A stretch of 47,764 nucleotides of DNA from an uncultured Collinsella sp. (lineage in GTDB: Bacteria; Actinomycetota; Coriobacteriia; Coriobacteriales; Coriobacteriaceae): contig UQHO01000013.1 of the NCBI GenBank assembly GCA_900540995.1, forward strand, positions 1-47,764, read 5' to 3'. A model generated the notes under the pieces. That model was not told where the DNA came from and did no database searches. It saw only the letters and a program-made list of their open reading frames with translations. The position numbers and the translations under genes are program-made. Below, one piece after another: positions 26,307 to 35,185 of this stretch (the first letter of the stretch is position 1; the number at the start of each line of letters is the position of its first letter).

Positions 26307-28187
26307 TTGAACACCGAATCTAAGAGCGCAAAGCAAAAAGGGAAGCTGAGTGCGTTTGAACCGTATGCGTTGATGGCATATGACATTGTGGCAACTTTTA
26401 TTGCCGTGTTTGTTGCATCATGGGGAACGCAGCATTGGGCGACGCTCAGCGGGGCAGCCGGTGCTTGTCCGGCTATTCTTGTGCTTGCGCTTGTTAACGT
26501 TGTCGTCTTTTGGTTCTTCCATATGTATAGCAGCTTGTGGCGCTATGCGAGCATTTCCGAGGCTGGACGTATTGTTGCTGCTGTAACGGTAGGCTCAGTT
26601 ATTGGCGATGTTATCTTTAACGTGTTATTTGGCAAGGGCATGACCCTTCGTGAGGACGTTATGGCATGGGCTGTCGTCCTCATTATTTGCGGTGGCGGCC
26701 GTTTTGCCATACGTGCAATATATGGTAGCCAGCTCTGGCGCTTTAAAAGCAATTCCGATGCGCATCTCCCGCGTACGCTCATCGTAGGAGCAGGGGAGAC
26801 CGGCTCTCTCTCCATCAAACGTATGCTCAACGGAGACCCTGATATGATCGGTGATCCGGTTGCCGTTGTTGACGATGACCCCAATAAGCAAAACCAGCGT
26901 ATTCATGACGTTAAGGTCTGCGGTACTTGCGCCGATATCCCTACTATTGCGCACGATTGTGAGGCCGAGCAGATTGTCGTGGCAATTCCGAGTGCCACGC
27001 ATGAAGAGCGTCAGCGTATATATGACCTGTGCATGAAGACTGGTCTTAGGGTTCTCACGCTCCCCAATGTCCGCGATATTCCGCAGGATGGTGTAGGCAG
27101 AGTTGCCCTTCGTGAGGTCGAGATCAGCGACTTGCTTTCTCGCGAAGAGAAGTCGCTTGACCTTAACCAGATGGGCTATGTTACTGGTAAGCGCATTTTG
27201 GTCACGGGCGGCGGCGGATCTATTGGCTCAGAGCTTGTACGTCAGCTGCTTCCGGCAAAGCCTGCGCAAATCGTGTTGTTCGACATTTACGAGAACACTA
27301 CCTACGAGCTGTATCACGACATCATCAAGACCGCTCATGATCAAGGCACTGATATTCAAGTCTATATCGGCTCCATAACGCATCTCCCAGCGATTACCAA
27401 GGTCTTTGAGAAGTACCATCCTCAAGTTGTTTTCCACGCTGCAGCCCACAAACACGTTCCTCTTATGGAACACAACGCCCGCGAGGCAATCGAGAATAAC
27501 GTCTTTGGCACGCTCAATGTCGTACGCCTTGCCGACAAGTACCAGTGCAGCCACTATGTGCAGATTTCTACCGATAAGGCCGTTAACCCTACAAATGTAA
27601 TGGGCGCCACCAAGCGTATGGACGAGATGATCGTTCAGTATTATGCGGCCAACAGCGAGACCATTTTTACGGCTGTTCGCTTTGGCAATGTTCTGGGTAG
27701 TCATGGATCGGTTATCCCGCTGTTTAAGCGTCAGCTTCGCGAGGGCGGCCCTATCACCATTACGCACAAGGACATCACGCGTTACTTCATGACCATCCCG
27801 GAGGCTAGCAAGCTTGTCATTACTGCCGGCGCTTTGGCGCATGGCGGCGAGATTTTTGTATTGGACATGGGTGAGCCGGTCAAGATCTACGACCTTGCCA
27901 TCAACCTTATTACGCTGAGCGGTCTTAAGCCTGGAAAAGATATCCAGATCAAAGAAGTCGGTCTGCGTCCTGGCGAAAAGATGTACGAGGAGCTCCTTAT
28001 GGACAATGAGCAGCTCCTGCCCACTGAGCATTCTGAGATTCGCATTTCCACGGCAGAGGCCGACAAGATGGAAGAGATTAAAGACAAGCTCGAGAAGCTT
28101 CACGACTGCCTCGACAAGGATAACGACACGGTCAAGTCCGTTCTCGCCGAGGTTGTACCTACGTATCATCCGCAGTTTAACGATTAG
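26307..28187 (+). CDS. Membrane-bound UDP-sugar 4,6-dehydratase (CapD/PglF/EpsC type)
   Basis: The 626-aa protein has about four N-terminal membrane helices (residues about 20-135), a first Rossmann domain (TLIVGAGETGSLSIKRML) and a second, catalytic short-chain dehydrogenase domain with ILVTGGGGSIGSELVRQL near residue 295 and STDKAVNPTNVMGATKRMDE. Relatives turn UDP-GlcNAc into the 4-keto-6-deoxy sugar that starts bacillosamine-type synthesis. The start is probably TTG at 26307, with AGGGAAGAG upstream. The aminotransferase follows 15 bp downstream, which fits PglF and PglE acting in series. Third-position bases are more A/T-rich than in the housekeeping genes. Confidence 0.93.
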   Translation: MNTESKSAKQKGKLSAFEPYALMAYDIVATFIAVFVASWGTQHWATLSGAAGACPAILVLALVNVVVFWFFHMYSSLWRYASISEAGRIVAAVTVGSVIGDVIFNVLFGKGMTLREDVMAWAVVLIICGGGRFAIRAIYGSQLWRFKSNSDAHLPRTLIVGAGETGSLSIKRMLNGDPDMIGDPVAVVDDDPNKQNQRIHDVKVCGTCADIPTIAHDCEAEQIVVAIPSATHEERQRIYDLCMKTGLRVLTLPNVRDIPQDGVGRVALREVEISDLLSREEKSLDLNQMGYVTGKRILVTGGGGSIGSELVRQLLPAKPAQIVLFDIYENTTYELYHDIIKTAHDQGTDIQVYIGSITHLPAITKVFEKYHPQVVFHAAAHKHVPLMEHNAREAIENNVFGTLNVVRLADKYQCSHYVQISTDKAVNPTNVMGATKRMDEMIVQYYAANSETIFTAVRFGNVLGSHGSVIPLFKRQLREGGPITITHKDITRYFMTIPEASKLVITAGALAHGGEIFVLDMGEPVKIYDLAINLITLSGLKPGKDIQIKEVGLRPGEKMYEELLMDNEQLLPTEHSEIRISTAEADKMEEIKDKLEKLHDCLDKDNDTVKSVLAEVVPTYHPQFND

Positions 28188-28202
28188 GGACAAGGAGCCA
28201 AG

Positions 28203-29456
28203 ATGGACATTAAACCCTTCGAGAATAAAGTTTGGCTTAGCTCGCCGACCATGCACGGCGATGAGCTCAAATACATTACCGAGGCATATGAGACTAACTG
28301 GATGTCGACGGTAGGGGAGAATATCAACGAAGTCGAGCGCCAAATGTCCGAGAAGATTGGTTGCGGCTATGCCGTTGCCCTTTCTTGTGGTACTTCAGCG
28401 CTGCATCTTGCCATGAAACTCGCTGGCATCAAGCCCGGAGATGAAGTGTTATGCAGTGACATGACGTTTGACGCTACGGTGAACCCAGTTGTTTATGAAG
28501 GCGGTGTTCCCGTTTTTATCGATACCGAGTGTGACACTTGGAATATGGATCCCGTCGCTCTTGAAAAGGCCTTTGAACTGCATCCGACTGCAAAGGTCGT
28601 TGTGGCGGCGCATCTTTACGGAACGCCTGGCAAAGTCGATGAGCTTCGTTCAATTTGTGATGCGCACGGGGCTGTCCTTGTTGAGGATGCTGCTGAGTCA
28701 CTTGGCGCTACGTATAAGGGTCGTCAGACTGGTACGTTTGGTAACATCAGCGCCATTAGCTTTAACGGCAATAAGATAATTACCGGTTCCGCTGGCGGCA
28801 TGCTTTTGACGGACAGCAAAGAGGCAGCCGATAAAGCGCGCAAATGGTCGACCCAGTCGCGCGAAGCTGCTCCGTGGTACCAGCACGAGGAGCTGGGTTA
28901 CAACTATCGCATGAGCAATGTGATTGCCGGTGTCGTGCGTGGCCAGATTCCGTATCTGGAGGAGCATATTGCCCAAAAGAAGGCTATTTATAAGCGTTAT
29001 AAAGAGGGCTTCAAGGGTCTGCCGGTTTGCATGAACCCCTACGACCCTAACGTTTGTGAGCCGAACTTCTGGCTTTCTTGTATGCTGATTGAGCCCGATG
29101 CGATGTGCAAGCAGGTTCGTGGCGAAAGTGAGGCGCTTTACGTAAGCGAACCTGGAAAGAGCTGCCCCACCGAGATTCTTGAGGCTATTGCCGCCATCAA
29201 TGCCGAGGGCCGTCCCATTTGGAAGCCCATGCATATGCAGCCTATTTATCGCATGAATGCTTTCGTAACGCGCGAGGGCAATGGTCGAGCTAAGACCAAT
29301 GCGTATATTTCCGGCGGTGCAACGGGCGCAGATGGCTTGCCTTTGGATGTGGGCGCTGACATCTTCCATCGTGGTCTCTGCCTGCCCTCCGACAACAAGA
29401 TGACTCCCGAGCAGCAGGACGTAATCATCGAAGTTATTAGGCGTTGTTTTGAGTAG
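28203..29456 (+). CDS. DegT/DnrJ/EryC1-family sugar aminotransferase (PglE-like)
   Basis: The 417-aa PLP enzyme probably aminates a 4-keto sugar nucleotide. ALSCGTSALHLAMKLAGI near residue 60 binds the cofactor phosphate. LVEDAAESLGATYKG near 160 holds the Asp that contacts the pyridine nitrogen. SFNGNKIITGSAGGM near 182 holds the Schiff-base Lys. AAGGAG precedes the ATG. With the upstream dehydratase it would give a UDP-4-amino-4,6-dideoxy sugar. The next gene overlaps its end by 8 bases. Confidence 0.93.
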   Translation: MDIKPFENKVWLSSPTMHGDELKYITEAYETNWMSTVGENINEVERQMSEKIGCGYAVALSCGTSALHLAMKLAGIKPGDEVLCSDMTFDATVNPVVYEGGVPVFIDTECDTWNMDPVALEKAFELHPTAKVVVAAHLYGTPGKVDELRSICDAHGAVLVEDAAESLGATYKGRQTGTFGNISAISFNGNKIITGSAGGMLLTDSKEAADKARKWSTQSREAAPWYQHEELGYNYRMSNVIAGVVRGQIPYLEEHIAQKKAIYKRYKEGFKGLPVCMNPYDPNVCEPNFWLSCMLIEPDAMCKQVRGESEALYVSEPGKSCPTEILEAIAAINAEGRPIWKPMHMQPIYRMNAFVTREGNGRAKTNAYISGGATGADGLPLDVGADIFHRGLCLPSDNKMTPEQQDVIIEVIRRCFE

Positions 29457-30114
29457 GCTTGGTAACGAGACGTTCTATCAGCGATATGGCAAACGAGTCA
29501 TTGACCTGTGCCTGTCTCTTGTCCTGCTCATTCTCTTCTGGTGGGTACTGGCGATCGTGGCAATTCTGGTGCGCGTAAAATTGGGCAGCCCTGTGCTGTT
29601 CCGCCAGCCGCGTCCCGGCCGCGACGAGAAAGTGTTCAACCTATATAAGTTTCGCACGATGACCGACGAGCGCGACGCCGACGGAAACCTGCTGCCCGAC
29701 GAGCGGCGCCTGACGAAGTTCGGCCGCGCCCTGCGCTCCACGAGCCTGGACGAACTGCCCGAGGTGTTTAACATCGTCAGGGGTGACATGGCGATCATCG
29801 GGCCAAGGCCGCTTCTAGTCGAGTACCTGCCCTACTACAACGACCGCGAGAGACTCCGTCATTGCGTGCGGCCCGGTCTCACCGGGCTCGCGCAGGTCAA
29901 CGGGCGCAACTCCCTCAAGTGGGGCGAGCGTTTCGAGCTCGACGCTGAGTATGTGGAGAGCATCAACCTCGCCAATGACGTTCACATCTTCCTGAGGACG
30001 ATCGGCAAGGCGCTGAGCCGCAGCGACGTCTCGGACAACACAGCCGCAACTGAAGGCAACTTCGCGGAAATCAGGTCCCGCGAGATCACAAGGGGGAAAG
30101 CAGCTGATGAGTAA
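29449..30114 (+). CDS. Polyprenyl-phosphate sugar-phosphate transferase (initiating phosphoglycosyl transferase)
   Basis: The 221-aa protein has one hydrophobic N-terminal segment (VIDLCLSLVLLILFWWVLAI) and the bacterial sugar transferase domain with FRQPRPGRDEKVFNLYKFRT, the catalytic Asp-Glu pair in STSLDELPEVFN, and RPGLTGLAQVNGRN. Enzymes such as PglC and WcaJ place the first sugar phosphate on undecaprenyl phosphate at the inner membrane. The start is probably TTG 29449, overlapping the aminotransferase. Codon use shifts from A/T-rich to strongly G/C-rich within the first 150-200 bp, a possible recombination junction. Confidence 0.93.
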   Translation: MSRLGNETFYQRYGKRVIDLCLSLVLLILFWWVLAIVAILVRVKLGSPVLFRQPRPGRDEKVFNLYKFRTMTDERDADGNLLPDERRLTKFGRALRSTSLDELPEVFNIVRGDMAIIGPRPLLVEYLPYYNDRERLRHCVRPGLTGLAQVNGRNSLKWGERFELDAEYVESINLANDVHIFLRTIGKALSRSDVSDNTAATEGNFAEIRSREITRGKAADE

Positions 30115-31081
30115 CGGAACCAACATCCTCATCCTGAGCGCGGGAACGCGCGACAAGGTCGTGCAGTACTTCAAGCGCTCGCTCGCGGGCCGAGGCAGGG
30201 TACTCGCTACCGACATGAGCGAGTACGCGCCCGCCATCTACGAGGCCGACGAGCACTTCATCGTACCGCGTATGACCGACGAGGGATACCTCGACGTCAT
30301 ACTCGAGATCTGCAGAGACTACGACGTCAAAGGTGTTCTCTCCCTCATCGACCCCGAGCTCTCCCTGCTCGCGAAGAACGCAGGCCGTTTCGAGGCCGTG
30401 GGGACCACGGTCATCGGATCCTCCTACGACCTCTGTGAGCTCGCGCTCGACAAGTTCGAGATGTTCAAGTGGCTCTCCTCCCACGGCTACCGCTGCGCAC
30501 GCTCCTGGATGGATCGCGGCGAGTTCCACCGAGCCCACGACTGTGGCGAGGTCGGGTTCCCCGTGTTCGTGAAGCCCGCTAGGGGCAGCGCGAGTCTCGC
30601 CATCTCCAAGGTCTCGGACGCCGACTACCTCGACCTTATGCTCGCCCAGGGCGACGGGCTTATGATTCAGGAGTTCCTGGACGGCCAGGAGATCGGCGCC
30701 GACGTCTATGTGGACATGGTTAGCGGTGAGGTCGTCTCCATCTTCACCAAGAAGAAGCTGAAGATGCGCGCCGGCGAGACCGACAAGGCCGTCTCCTTCA
30801 AGGACCCCGTGCTCTTCGAGCTGATCGAGAGGTTCGTGAGGGAGACAGGCTTCAAGGGCCAGGTCGACATCGACGTATTCAATATCGGCGGCGAGTACTA
30901 CATCTCTGAGGTGAATCCGCGCTTCGGCGGAGGCTACCCGCACGCCTACGAGTCCGGGTGCGACCACATCGAGCTTATCGTCAACAACCTCGACGGGGTG
31001 GCCAATAAGCCGCGCATAGGGGAGTATGACGAGGGGATCGTGATGATGAAGTACAACGAAATTATGACGCTGAGGGGATAG
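30107..31081 (+). CDS. ATP-grasp family ligase
   Basis: The 324-aa protein has an ATP-grasp fold like the carbamoyl-phosphate synthase large chain: FPVFVKPARGSASLAISKV near residue 155, LMIQEFLDGQEIGADVYVDM near 185, and YYISEVNPRFGGGYPHAYES near 264 with the Mg ligands. Such enzymes join a carboxylate to an amine through an acyl phosphate. In a glycan cluster it may link an amino acid to an amino sugar, but the substrate is unknown. ATG 30107 follows AGGGGGAAAG and overlaps the previous gene by 8 bases. Confidence 0.85.
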   Translation: MSNGTNILILSAGTRDKVVQYFKRSLAGRGRVLATDMSEYAPAIYEADEHFIVPRMTDEGYLDVILEICRDYDVKGVLSLIDPELSLLAKNAGRFEAVGTTVIGSSYDLCELALDKFEMFKWLSSHGYRCARSWMDRGEFHRAHDCGEVGFPVFVKPARGSASLAISKVSDADYLDLMLAQGDGLMIQEFLDGQEIGADVYVDMVSGEVVSIFTKKKLKMRAGETDKAVSFKDPVLFELIERFVRETGFKGQVDIDVFNIGGEYYISEVNPRFGGGYPHAYESGCDHIELIVNNLDGVANKPRIGEYDEGIVMMKYNEIMTLRG

Positions 31082-31085
31082 CGGC

Positions 31086-32288
31086 ATGCGGGTCCTCTTT
31101 CTGAGCCAGAGCCCCATGGAGTCTGGGGACACCGGCATATACACCGATCTCCTTAGGACGTTCGCCGAGCACGGTCACTCCGTTTACGCTCTCTCGCCGA
31201 GAGAGAGGCGCACGGGCCTGCCCTCCGAGCTCGCACACGAGGACGGGATCAATATCATCCGCGTCGCGGTCGGCAACATCACCAAGACCAACCTGATAGA
31301 GAAGGGCGTTTCGACGCTCTCCATCGGAGTTAGGTACCTCGACGCCCTAAAGCGTTTCGCCCCGGGCGTCGATTTCGACCTAGTGCTCTACGCAACGCCC
31401 CCCACCACTATCTCGGGTGTCGTGGAAAAGGTTAAGCGCGCGACGGGCGCCAGGGCCTATCTCCTTCTCAAGGACATCTTCCCGCAGAACGCGATCGACC
31501 TCGGAATGCTTAGCAGGAGCGGTCCCAAGGCGCCGATATACGCTTTCTTCAAACGCAGCGAGAGAAAGACCTATCAAGCCGCGGACTGGATTGGCTGTAT
31601 GTCCCCGGCCAACAGGGACTATCTGCTCGAGCACGAGCCTTGGCTCGACCCGTCGCGGGTCGAGGTCAACCCCAACGCAATTATCCCGCGCGACCTCGCC
31701 GGGGAGGACCCTGAGACCTTCCGCTCCAAGTACGGCCTGCCCTCCGACGAGAGAATCTTCGTCTATGGCGGCAACCTCGGAAAGCCCCAGGCGATCGATT
31801 TCTTCATCGAAGTGCTCCGCGAGAACGAGAAGGACCCCGCGGGGTTCTTTCTGATCGCAGGCAGCGGAACTGAGCGCCTCCTGCTCGAGGCCTACTTCGA
31901 GCAGGAGGCGCCCGCCCATGCGAAGCTCCTGGGGTCGCTCGGACGCTCCGAGTACGACACGATGTTGTGCGCTTGCGACGTCGGTCTCGTCGTTCTTGAC
32001 CACAGGTTCACTATCCCCAACTTCCCCTCCAGGGTGCTCTCATACATGCAGGCGGGGCTGCCAGTTGTGACCGCGACCGACGAGGTATGCGACATGGGCA
32101 GGATCGCCGAGGCCAATGGTTTCGGCGTTGCCGGGTCGAGCGCCTCGGCGGAGAGTTTCTTGGAGAAGTGCCGCGCCCTCACCGATGAGCAAATTAACGA
32201 TATGGGCAAGAGGTCACGCCTCTACCTAGAGGAAAACTACACGTCCAAGACAAGCTACGAGCTGATAATGGAGCACTTCAATGGATAA
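31086..32288 (+). CDS. Glycosyltransferase family 4, WbuB-like
   Basis: The 400-aa GT-B glycosyltransferase has a nucleotide-sugar binding C-terminal half with FVYGGNLGKPQAIDFFIEVL and a donor region near FPSRVLSYMQAGLPVVTATD. The segment LLLKDIFPQNAIDLGML is like that of WbuB/WbpH-type transferases, which often transfer N-acetyl-fucosamine. It starts 4 bases after the ATP-grasp stop and overlaps fnlA by 8 bases, so it is closely coupled to the enzymes making its likely donor. Confidence 0.87.
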   Translation: MRVLFLSQSPMESGDTGIYTDLLRTFAEHGHSVYALSPRERRTGLPSELAHEDGINIIRVAVGNITKTNLIEKGVSTLSIGVRYLDALKRFAPGVDFDLVLYATPPTTISGVVEKVKRATGARAYLLLKDIFPQNAIDLGMLSRSGPKAPIYAFFKRSERKTYQAADWIGCMSPANRDYLLEHEPWLDPSRVEVNPNAIIPRDLAGEDPETFRSKYGLPSDERIFVYGGNLGKPQAIDFFIEVLRENEKDPAGFFLIAGSGTERLLLEAYFEQEAPAHAKLLGSLGRSEYDTMLCACDVGLVVLDHRFTIPNFPSRVLSYMQAGLPVVTATDEVCDMGRIAEANGFGVAGSSASAESFLEKCRALTDEQINDMGKRSRLYLEENYTSKTSYELIMEHFNG

Positions 32289-33339
32289 CTCTACTGTTTT
32301 CAAAGACAAGACCCTGATGATCACAGGTGGCACCGGCTCGTTCGGCAACACCGTGCTCAAGCACTTCATGAACACCGACCTGGCAGAGATCCGCATCTTC
32401 TCTCGCGACGAGAAGAAGCAGGACGACATGCGCCACCGCCTGCAGGAGAAGTCCCCGGAACTCGCCTCCAAGGTGCGCTTCTTCATCGGCGACGTCCGCA
32501 ACGCCCAGAGCGTGCGCGACGCCATGCACGGGGTTGACTACATCTTCCATGCCGCCGCCTTGAAGCAGGTGCCCTCCTGCGAGTTCTTCCCCATGGAGGC
32601 CGTGCGCACCAACGTCATCGGCACGGACAACGTGCTGCATGCCGCCATCGAGGAGGGCGTGGACCGCGTCGTGTGCCTGTCCACCGACAAGGCGGCCTAC
32701 CCCATCAACGCCATGGGCAAGTCCAAGGCCATGATGGAGTCCATCATCTACGCCAACGCCCGCAACGGCGCCGGCCGCACCACCATCTGCTGCACCCGCT
32801 ACGGCAACGTCATGTGCTCGCGCGGCTCTGTCATCCCGCTGTTCATCGACCGCATCCGAAAAGGGGAGCCGCTCACGGTCACCGACCCCAACATGACCCG
32901 CTTCCTCATGAACTTGGACGAGGCCGTGGACCTGGTGCAGTTCGCCTTCGAGCACGCCAACCCCGGCGACCTGTTCATCCAGAAGGCGCCCGCCTCCACC
33001 ATCGGCGACCTCGCCGAGGCCGTGCAGGAGGTCTTCGGCCGCGTGGGCACCCAGGTCATCGGCACCCGCCACGGCGAGAAGCTCTTCGAGACCCTCATGA
33101 CCCGCGAGGAACGACTGCGCGCCGAGGACATGGGCGGCTACTACCGCGTGGCCTGCGACTCGCGCGACCTCAACTACGACAAGTTCGTCGTCGACGGCGA
33201 GGTGGAGACCCAGGCAGACGAATCCTACACCTCCCACAACACCGAGAGGCTTGACGTGGAGGGCACCATCGCAAAGATCAAGACCGCCGAGTACGTGCAG
33301 CTGGCCCTGGAGGGCCGCGAGCACGAGGCGGTGCAGTAG
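32281..33339 (+). CDS. fnlA: UDP-GlcNAc 4,6-dehydratase/5-epimerase (FnlA/CapE type)
   Basis: The 352-aa short-chain dehydrogenase family enzyme has KTLMITGGTGSFGNTVLKHF at residues 9-28 as its NAD(P)-binding loop, AALKQVPSCEFFPMEAVRTN, and STDKAAYPINAMGKSKAMME as its catalytic region. This matches FnlA/CapE/WbjB, the first step toward UDP-L-FucNAc. Codon use is extremely G/C-ending. It overlaps the glycosyltransferase by 8 bases and is followed by its partner fnlB after 1 base. Confidence 0.92.
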   Translation: MDNSTVFKDKTLMITGGTGSFGNTVLKHFMNTDLAEIRIFSRDEKKQDDMRHRLQEKSPELASKVRFFIGDVRNAQSVRDAMHGVDYIFHAAALKQVPSCEFFPMEAVRTNVIGTDNVLHAAIEEGVDRVVCLSTDKAAYPINAMGKSKAMMESIIYANARNGAGRTTICCTRYGNVMCSRGSVIPLFIDRIRKGEPLTVTDPNMTRFLMNLDEAVDLVQFAFEHANPGDLFIQKAPASTIGDLAEAVQEVFGRVGTQVIGTRHGEKLFETLMTREERLRAEDMGGYYRVACDSRDLNYDKFVVDGEVETQADESYTSHNTERLDVEGTIAKIKTAEYVQLALEGREHEAVQ

Positions 33340-33340
33340 G

Positions 33341-34558
33341 GTGCGCGTCCTCGTCACAGGCGCGAAGGGGTTCGTCGGGAGGAACCTCTGCTGCGCGCTG
33401 AAGAACATAAGGGACGACAAGGACCGCCGCGCGAAATACCAGTCACTCCTTCCCCTCGAGGTCATGGAGTACGACATCGACTCCATGCCCAAGGAGCTGG
33501 AGGACTTCTGCTCCCGCGCCGACTTCGTCTTCAACCTGGCCGGCGTCAACCGCCCCAAGGACCAATCCGAGTTCATGGAGGGCAACTTCGGGTTCGCCTC
33601 CACGCTGCTGGACGCCCTGGAGCGCCACGGCAACAAGTGCCCCGTCATGCTCTCCAGCTCCGCGCAGGCGAGCCTGTCGGGCCGCTTCGAGGGATCGGTC
33701 TACGGCGAGTCGAAGCTCGCGGGGGAGGGCCTGTTCCGCAACTATTCCGAGAGGACCGGCGCCCCGGTGCTCATCTACCGCTTTCCCAACCTCTACGGCA
33801 AGTGGTGCCGCCCGCGGTACAACTCCGCCGTGGCCACCTTCTGCGACGCCATCGCCAACGGCCGCCCCTACACCGTCAACGACCCCTCGGTGGAACTGGA
33901 GCTCCTCTATATTGACGACCTCGTCGACGAGATGCTGGGCGCCCTGCTGGGGCAGGAGCACCGCTGCGGTTACGACGGGCTGGAGCGCATCGAAGGTGAG
34001 GATTTCTGCTACGTCCCCGGGACCGACGTGAAGACGCTGGGCGAGATCGTCTACCTGCTCGACAGCTTCCGAGACAGCCGCGAGACGCTGTCGGTGCCCG
34101 ACCTCACCGAGGGTTCCTTCTCCAAGAAGCTCTGGAGCACGTTCCTTTCCTACTACGAGCCGGGGCACTTCGCCTACGGCCTCAAGCCCAATATCGACGA
34201 CCGCGGCTCGTTCACCGAGTTCCTGCGCACGCCGGAGCGCGGGCAGGTCTCCGTCAACGTGAGCAGGCCCGGCATCACCAAGGGCAACCACTGGCACATG
34301 AGCAAGTGGGAGAGGTTCCTGGTGGTCTCCGGCACCGCGAGCATCAAGCTCAGGAAGGTGGGGGAGGACTCCGATGGAAACCCGTTCCCCGTCGACGAGT
34401 ACATCGTCTCGGGTTCCGACATGCGCGCCGTGGAGATGATCCCCGGATACACGCACTCCATCACCAACCTGTCCGACACCGAGGACCTCGTGACGGTCAT
34501 GTGGGCCAACGAGCCCTTCGACCCCGAGAACCCCGACACCTTTTACGAGGAAGTTTAG
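33341..34558 (+). CDS. fnlB: Bifunctional reductase/cupin (FnlB/CapF type)
   Basis: The 405-aa protein begins VRVLVTGAKGFVGRNLC, an SDR nucleotide-binding loop, and ends with a cupin domain from about residue 285 (SVNVSRPGITKGNHWHMSKW, with metal-binding His, then YTHSITNLSDTED). In the CapF family the cupin epimerises and the SDR part reduces the FnlA product to UDP-N-acetyl-L-pneumosamine. The start is GTG 33341, 1 base after the fnlA stop; a longer in-frame start would overlap fnlA by about 90 bp. No FnlC/CapG 2-epimerase gene follows in this window. Confidence 0.92.
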   Translation: MRVLVTGAKGFVGRNLCCALKNIRDDKDRRAKYQSLLPLEVMEYDIDSMPKELEDFCSRADFVFNLAGVNRPKDQSEFMEGNFGFASTLLDALERHGNKCPVMLSSSAQASLSGRFEGSVYGESKLAGEGLFRNYSERTGAPVLIYRFPNLYGKWCRPRYNSAVATFCDAIANGRPYTVNDPSVELELLYIDDLVDEMLGALLGQEHRCGYDGLERIEGEDFCYVPGTDVKTLGEIVYLLDSFRDSRETLSVPDLTEGSFSKKLWSTFLSYYEPGHFAYGLKPNIDDRGSFTEFLRTPERGQVSVNVSRPGITKGNHWHMSKWERFLVVSGTASIKLRKVGEDSDGNPFPVDEYIVSGSDMRAVEMIPGYTHSITNLSDTEDLVTVMWANEPFDPENPDTFYEEV

Positions 34559-34564
34559 TCCAGC

Positions 34565-35185
34565 ATGGATTTGAAGCGCTATGTCGCAAAGGGCCTAAGA
34601 GCAATTTTACAGCCTCCGGCTATTACCGACTGCACTATTCACCGCACCTCGCGCGTGTGTTCCGGTACGCAACTTAACAACACTAGTCTTGGTCGTTATT
34701 CTTATATCGGGCACGATTGCTTCACGGTTAACGCGCAGATTGGTTCATTCTGCTCTATTGCAGATTGCTGCCGTATCGGCGGGGCGTCCCATCAGATGTC
34801 ATACGTTTCGACCTCACCGGTATTCTGTGAAGGAAATAACGTGATGGGAAAAAATTTCTCCCAATTTAAAGATGCAATAACAAATAAGACCGTTATTTCA
34901 TCTGACGTTTGGATTGGGGCTGGGGCAACCATCCTTTCTGGAGTCTCAATCGGTGTTGGAGCTGTTATTGGAGCAGGCAGCGTTGTCACAAAAGATGTGC
35001 CCGCCTATGGGATTGTAGCCGGCAATCCAGCCCGCCTGCTTCGGTATAGGTTCTCTAGTAGTCAAATATCCGACTTGATTTCGTCGGAATGGTGGACTTG
35101 GGATGACGCTCGCCTAACTGAAGCAAGCAATTCATTTGATAACCCTGATTTATTTATTCAGCGCTTCGTTAAGGACAGCCGATGA
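34565..35185 (+). CDS. Hexapeptide-repeat O-acetyltransferase (CatB/WcaF-related)
   Basis: The 206-aa protein has left-handed beta-helix repeats. SLGRYSYIGHDCFTVNAQIG and the CatB-type catalytic His in GGASHQM are at residues about 38-78, then VWIGAGATILSGVSIGVGAV and GIVAGNPARLLRYRF. It probably acetylates a sugar of the repeat unit. Base composition drops sharply to A/T-rich immediately before this gene, in contrast to fnlA/fnlB. It overlaps the next gene by 4 bases. Confidence 0.88.
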   Translation: MDLKRYVAKGLRAILQPPAITDCTIHRTSRVCSGTQLNNTSLGRYSYIGHDCFTVNAQIGSFCSIADCCRIGGASHQMSYVSTSPVFCEGNNVMGKNFSQFKDAITNKTVISSDVWIGAGATILSGVSIGVGAVIGAGSVVTKDVPAYGIVAGNPARLLRYRFSSSQISDLISSEWWTWDDARLTEASNSFDNPDLFIQRFVKDSR

